DNA of 10,607 bases from Leptospiraceae bacterium. GTDB lineage: Bacteria; Spirochaetota; Leptospiria; Turneriellales; Turneriellaceae. Every line of letters starts with the position of its first letter. Positions within the stretch are counted from its first letter, which is position 1. The position numbers were made by a program, and so were the translations under genes. The stretch lies in the NCBI GenBank assembly GCA_016788945.1, contig JAEUSA010000037.1, positions 1-10,607 on the forward strand, in the 5' to 3' direction. The notes under the pieces were generated by a model. It was not told the origin of the DNA. It saw only the letters and a list, made by a program, of their open reading frames with translations, and made no database searches. Shown piece after piece: positions 7,122 through 10,607 of this stretch.

Positions 7122-8528
7122 ATGTCGAAACTCAATCGTCGCAGGGGCGCAAAATGGGTGACGCAACAGCGGACACACCGGGCTCTGCAGGTGATGAGCA
7201 TTCACGGCGAGCGGATCAAGAAAGTGCAGAAGCGGATGCAGCCCGATTCGCTGCTTTTACTGCCTGCCGCACCGGCGCAACTGCGCAACCGCGACACGCA
7301 TTTTCCGTACCGCGCCCATTCCGACATCATCTATCTGACCGGCGTAAACGAAGAAGAGCTGGCGTTAGCGATAACCCCCGAAGCCGTGCATTTCTTTGCG
7401 CAGACGCGCGACCCCGAGCGGGAGCGCTGGGTCGGCCCGGTCAAAGGCCATGAATTTCTGCAACAGCAGCTGTCGGCAGAAGGTCTCGATGTGGTCGCGC
7501 ACGATAATAAAGAATTCACCCAAAGCTGTGGCGAAATGCTCAAAGGTCGGCGTGTACTTTATTTTGATTTCGGTCAATATGCCGATTTTGACCGCCAGCT
7601 ATTCAAGACGCTGCACGAGCTGATCAGCTATTCGCGCCGGGGTACTCTTGCCCCCCGCACCGTCATCAGGGCGTCGGAGCTTTTGCACGAATGTCGGTTA
7701 ATCAAAGATGAGTTTGATCTTGTCCACATGCGCCGGGCAGCGGAAATTTCTGCAGCCGCGCATAACCGCGCTCGGGAATTCATTCTCTCGGCAACGGGCG
7801 AAGTCAGCGAAGCCCGCATCAAGGCGATTATAGAGCATGAATTCATGGCAGCAGGGGCTGACCGTCTCGCTTACCCGTCGATTGTCGCTGCGGGAGCCAA
7901 TGCGACCGTTCTGCATTATGAGGGCAGTGGCGCCGTCGCAGGGCAGGGCGATTTTATTCTGATCGATGCGGGCTGTGAAGTTCATGGTTATGCCTCGGAT
8001 ATCACGCGCACGACCCTCCTTGGCGGAAAGGGGGGAGAGCTCAAATCTGAACTCTACGCTCTCGTGCTCGAAGCGCAGCATAGTGCAATTCGGAACGCCC
8101 GCAGCGGAGCCAGCGTCGACGATGTGCACATGAGTGCGGTGAAGATACTTGCCGCCGGTCTTTTGGAGTTGAAGCTGTTCGATAAAGTTCCCGAACGGCC
8201 GAAAAAAGAAGGCTCAACCGCCGACAAATATGTCAAAGTCACTTCGCTCGACGAGGTGCTCGAAAAGGAATATTACAATCTTTTTTACATGCATCGTACC
8301 TCACATTATCTCGGCCTCGATGTGCACGACGTCGGCGATTATTTCATCGATGGCAAAAGCCGCGTTCTTGAACCCGGCATGGTGATTACCGTCGAGCCGG
8401 GGCTGTATTTTCCGCCCGAATATGATTTTTTAGACCCCCAATTTCGCGGCATCGGCATACGCATTGAAGATGATGTTTTGATTACCAGCGGGGAAAACGA
8501 AGTCTTGACGCGATCTTGCCTCTCGTGA
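7122..8528 (+). CDS. pepP: Xaa-Pro aminopeptidase (aminopeptidase P, M24B)
   Basis: This cytoplasmic dimetal peptidase removes an N-terminal residue that precedes proline. The 468 residues comprise an aminopeptidase P N-terminal domain (about 27-165, with FPYRAHSDIIYLTGVNEEE matching the family's YPYRxxSDFxYLTGFxE) and a pita-bread M24 catalytic domain (about 195-465). All five metal ligands are in place: D282 (in LIDAG), D293 (in SDITRT), H395 (in SHYLGLDVHDVG), E425 (in TVEPG) and E449 (in RIEDD). Length is close to E. coli PepP (441) plus a basic 24-residue leader, SKLNRRRGAKW and onward. The start at 7122 is chosen for its CAGGG Shine-Dalgarno 9 bases upstream; starts at 7191 (GTG) or 7194 (ATG) would give the usual family N-terminus and remain possible. 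It leads a + strand group with the next gene 13 bases downstream. Confidence 0.93.
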   Translation: MSKLNRRRGAKWVTQQRTHRALQVMSIHGERIKKVQKRMQPDSLLLLPAAPAQLRNRDTHFPYRAHSDIIYLTGVNEEELALAITPEAVHFFAQTRDPERERWVGPVKGHEFLQQQLSAEGLDVVAHDNKEFTQSCGEMLKGRRVLYFDFGQYADFDRQLFKTLHELISYSRRGTLAPRTVIRASELLHECRLIKDEFDLVHMRRAAEISAAAHNRAREFILSATGEVSEARIKAIIEHEFMAAGADRLAYPSIVAAGANATVLHYEGSGAVAGQGDFILIDAGCEVHGYASDITRTTLLGGKGGELKSELYALVLEAQHSAIRNARSGASVDDVHMSAVKILAAGLLELKLFDKVPERPKKEGSTADKYVKVTSLDEVLEKEYYNLFYMHRTSHYLGLDVHDVGDYFIDGKSRVLEPGMVITVEPGLYFPPEYDFLDPQFRGIGIRIEDDVLITSGENEVLTRSCLS

Positions 8529-8532
8529 TCTT

Positions 8533-8538
8533 AGGCGG
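8533..8538 (+). promoter_or_regulatory. Ribosome binding site of the outer-membrane protein gene
   Basis: AGGCGG sits between the pepP stop (8526-8528) and the ATG at 8542, with the AGG core 6 bases before the start codon. It fixes the start that gives a clean signal peptide. Confidence 0.5.
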
Positions 8539-8541
8539 CTC

Positions 8542-9165
8542 ATGCTGAAGCATTTGGCAGCTATTTATCTTGTGGTGGCGATAATCTCACCACTGCTTGC
8601 CGTCGACGAGCGCGGTAATGCATTGCCAAGGCGGTTTTCTGCCGGTATCGAATCATCGCTGCTGGCGCACAATGAAGAAGGTCTCGATAAAAGTAAAGGC
8701 GAATATTCGGTCAGCTATTCAACCTTCGGCGGGTCACTGATCGCCCGCTATGAATTTCCCGATTTTTATATTCAGGGTGGTATCGGTGCGATGCGCATGC
8801 TGTCGCTCACCGTTAATACCATCAAAGTCGATATGTCGAATCGGCGGCAATGGCACTTTCCGGTGCTCTACGCACATGCGTATTTCAAAGTGTTTTCCTT
8901 TTTTAATCTCGGGTTGGGATTAACACACCTGACTGAGGCCACCGTCTATGTCGACGGTGCGCCCGTACCTGAATCGAGCTATAACCAGATATTTGCCGAC
9001 GCCGCAGTGCAGTTTACGCCGCGGCTCACCGAAAATCTCACCATGACGATCAGCGGGGTGTTAGGGCTGAACCTCATTCCCGGTAGACAACATACGTATT
9101 CGGTCGGCGACCTATTGCATCTTCGTGTGCAGCTCAATCTCGGCGTGCTCTACGCTCTATTCTGA
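8542..9165 (+). CDS. Secreted small beta-barrel-like outer-membrane protein, family not recognised
   Basis: I do not recognise a named family. The 207 residues begin with a signal peptide: positive residue K3, hydrophobic core from about 5 to 17 and a likely signal peptidase I site after LLA at residue 20. There is no lipobox cysteine. The rest alternates polar and apolar residues in strand-like blocks rich in Tyr, Phe and Gly, for instance SYSTFGGSLIARYEF and DFYIQGGIGAMRML, and ends LNLGVLYALF with a terminal Phe, as expected of a barrel recognised by the BAM complex. Length suits an 8-strand barrel. It lies 13 bases after pepP and 5 bases before the membrane metallopeptidase gene, so it is probably co-expressed with both. 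Outer-membrane location is inferred from these features; a periplasmic beta-rich protein is the alternative. Confidence 0.7.
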   Translation: MLKHLAAIYLVVAIISPLLAVDERGNALPRRFSAGIESSLLAHNEEGLDKSKGEYSVSYSTFGGSLIARYEFPDFYIQGGIGAMRMLSLTVNTIKVDMSNRRQWHFPVLYAHAYFKVFSFFNLGLGLTHLTEATVYVDGAPVPESSYNQIFADAAVQFTPRLTENLTMTISGVLGLNLIPGRQHTYSVGDLLHLRVQLNLGVLYALF

Positions 9166-9170
9166 GATCG

Positions 9171-9980
9171 ATGAAAACAGTTATTCTGCGTGTTGTTGCG
9201 CTGAGCGTGCTGATCGTGCTGCTGATTTTTTTCTGGCAATCGCCTGCCCTGAAGCCGCTCAAGCTTTTTGTTGTGTTTCTGCATGAAACATCGCATGCGA
9301 TTGCGACAATTCTGACCGGCGGGCAACTATCGGCAATTTCGATCGAATGGGACGAATCGGGCGCGACTTATGCCGCGAGCGGCAAGGGCATCTTTTTCCT
9401 TATTGCGATCGCGGGTTATATCGGCAGTATTCTCTGGGGTTATATCATGCTACGTGCTTCGCTCACGGGCCGCTGGATACGTACGGTCTCTCTGCTCGTT
9501 GGGCTCACCGTCATCTTTTTCGGCTTTTTTCCCGACGGTGCTCCGATCAAGACTTCAGATAAGTACCTCAAGTACATTATCAGCGGTGGCTGGGGACTCA
9601 TGTTCACCGTCTCGGCGTTTATTTTTCCGCGTTTTAATCATCTGTTGCTCTTTGTTCTTGGCGGGCTGACAGCGCTGTATTCGCTCTACGACCTCAACGA
9701 TTTTATTCACGGTGATGTGATGCGCACCGACGCGGGAATTCTCGCTCACTATCTGTTAGGCAAATCGGCTCTGGTCAAACCGCTGGCGTACATAATTGCC
9801 GGCTTCATCAGTTCGGTTTCCATCTACATTTTTCTGCGACTGATACGTACGGCCTTGTCGCACGAAGCCGAAGAGCAAGGCGAGGTTGATCTCGCCGAAT
9901 GGCAGCAGCAGAATCCCGATGTCGAGATCACTCCCGAGATGCTCGAATGGCTAAAACAGAAATCCCGTCGCGGTGAATAA
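9171..9980 (+). CDS. M50B-like multi-pass membrane zinc metallopeptidase
   Basis: This 269-residue integral membrane protein resembles the peptidase M50B-like family (distant relatives of site-2 proteases). It has a first membrane segment at 5-21, then an HExxH zinc site HETSH at 38-42 within a hydrophobic helix, followed by LTGGQLSAISIEW, the usual turn after the active helix. Further hydrophobic segments lie at about 73-95, 103-120, 137-152, 157-172 and 203-223. SLYDLNDFIHGD at 171-182 with RTDAGILAH at 185-193 is the second conserved block; D174 or D177 could supply the third zinc ligand. The C-terminal 40 residues are charged and Gln-rich, probably cytosolic. The ATG at 9171 follows the previous stop by 5 bases, with only a weak GAG upstream, suggesting coupled translation. 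Substrate is unknown. Members of this family are mostly uncharacterised, and proteolysis is inferred from the motif. Confidence 0.8.
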   Translation: MKTVILRVVALSVLIVLLIFFWQSPALKPLKLFVVFLHETSHAIATILTGGQLSAISIEWDESGATYAASGKGIFFLIAIAGYIGSILWGYIMLRASLTGRWIRTVSLLVGLTVIFFGFFPDGAPIKTSDKYLKYIISGGWGLMFTVSAFIFPRFNHLLLFVLGGLTALYSLYDLNDFIHGDVMRTDAGILAHYLLGKSALVKPLAYIIAGFISSVSIYIFLRLIRTALSHEAEEQGEVDLAEWQQQNPDVEITPEMLEWLKQKSRRGE

Positions 9981-10051
9981 CCGCATCACGGCCCCGTGGC
10001 CAGATTTTCGTATTCAACTTTACAAGGCGTTGCGGCATAACACGGTCATGC
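9981..10051 (+). other. 71-base gap between metallopeptidase and GGDEF genes
   Basis: This is the longest non-coding stretch in the window. It contains a small inverted repeat, CACGG at 9987-9991 and CCGTG at 9994-9998, too tight to fold fully and not directly followed by a T-run, so it is at best a weak terminator. A poor promoter-like pair, TTCAAC at 10013-10018 and CATAAC at 10036-10041 with 17-base spacing, could drive the GGDEF gene. Neither is convincing. Confidence 0.25.
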
Positions 10052-10607
10052 ATGCGGGTTTCTTCGGGTATCCAGGGCGAACTCGATCTCATCAGTCAGG
10101 TATTCGGTGACGATGAAGCATCGGAAGACAAGGTGCTATCCGCCGCTGAGTCTCTCTATAAAGAAGGTGAAAAAAACATCTACGCGCGGCTACTGCACGT
10201 AATGTGCCATCTGCGCCTGCCACCCGTCGAAGCCAAAAAAACCTGGGAAAATATTCTATCGCACCGAGATCTGCTCGAACAAAAGCTCGGCAGACCCACG
10301 GGTTTCAGAGTGGCGATGCTCGACTATTTCGTCAACGAAAGCCATGAACTCAAAAATCCGAAAGTCATTGAAATTCATGTCTACGCCGAAACCGCAAGAC
10401 AGGCAGCGATCGACGAACTGACCGGTGTGTTCAACCGCAGATTTTTTGACGCGGCAATCGAGCGCGAAGCCAAGCAGGCGATGCGGCGTAATCGCGAGTT
10501 TTCGCTACTTATTCTCGACATCGATAATTTTAAGAAAATTAACGACACGCACGGCCATACGACGGGCGACGCAGTCATCTCCGCCTTAGGTAAATTGCTC
10601 AAACGAT
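10052..10607 (+). CDS. GGDEF (diguanylate cyclase-type) protein, 3' end outside window
   Basis: The C-terminal half is the start of a GGDEF domain, which makes cyclic di-GMP from two GTP. Visible are DELTGVFNRRFFD at 121-133 and LLILDIDNFKKINDTHGHTTGD at about 152-173, including D156, the first metal-binding Asp, and the conserved N164/D165 and H168-x4-D173 positions. The GGDEF loop itself lies beyond the right edge, so activity cannot be judged. Residues 1-115 are mostly charged and helical-looking and match no sensor domain I recognise (no PAS, GAF, receiver Asp motif or membrane segment), so the protein seems cytosolic. The frame opens at 9977; ATG 10052 is the first ATG in frame, but its Shine-Dalgarno is poor and the start is uncertain. 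185 codons are inside the window. Confidence 0.85.
   Translation, partial: MRVSSGIQGELDLISQVFGDDEASEDKVLSAAESLYKEGEKNIYARLLHVMCHLRLPPVEAKKTWENILSHRDLLEQKLGRPTGFRVAMLDYFVNESHELKNPKVIEIHVYAETARQAAIDELTGVFNRRFFDAAIEREAKQAMRRNREFSLLILDIDNFKKINDTHGHTTGDAVISALGKLLKR

Noticed and set aside
9987..9998. Possible terminator hairpin after the metallopeptidase gene
   Set aside because: The stem is 4-5 base pairs with a loop of 2-4 bases, and the following TTTT is displaced by several bases, so it is too weak to call.

Overview
The window looks like a chromosomal stretch from a Gram-negative-type (double-membrane) bacterium of middling GC content, with genes packed almost end to end. The gene set (an MsbA-type exporter, an LptG-type permease, a small beta-barrel-like outer-membrane protein, a CheX chemotaxis phosphatase and a double-length ThyX) fits a free-living spirochaete of the Leptospira/Turneriella kind. 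That assignment is inference from gene content and composition, not from a search. There are no gaps above about 75 bases between genes. I see no rRNA, tRNA, CRISPR array, insertion sequence or long repeat.

Region 1 (1-2842, + strand) holds the 3' part of an MsbA-like ABC exporter that runs in from the left edge, then a CheX-like CheY-P phosphatase gene, then an RluD-like 23S rRNA pseudouridine synthase gene. The last two overlap by 8 bases through a TTG start, so the three are probably co-transcribed.

Region 2 (2848-7089, - strand) reads right to left: a glycosyltransferase with an unassigned N-terminal extension, a dolichyl-phosphate-glucosyltransferase-like GT2 domain and a C-terminal GtrA membrane domain; an LptF/LptG-type permease; and a 509-residue tandem ThyX-like protein. 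The spacings are 1 and 32 bases, so this looks like one operon joining envelope polysaccharide work with thymidylate synthesis. It meets the rluD-like gene tail to tail with only 5 bases between stop codons.

Region 3 (7122-10607, + strand) starts 32 bases from the glycosyltransferase start, in the divergent direction: Xaa-Pro aminopeptidase (PepP type, all five metal ligands present), a small secreted beta-barrel-like protein, a multi-pass M50B-type membrane metallopeptidase with HExxH, and after a 71-base gap a GGDEF protein cut by the right edge.

The most interesting item is the tandem ThyX. Its N-terminal half keeps the SxRY end of the ThyX signature but has lost the two arginines of RHR, while its C-terminal half keeps RHR but has lost SxRY. 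This suggests that one active site is built from two specialised halves of a single chain. The N-terminal extension on the glycosyltransferase and the 32-base divergent control region are the next most worth checking.
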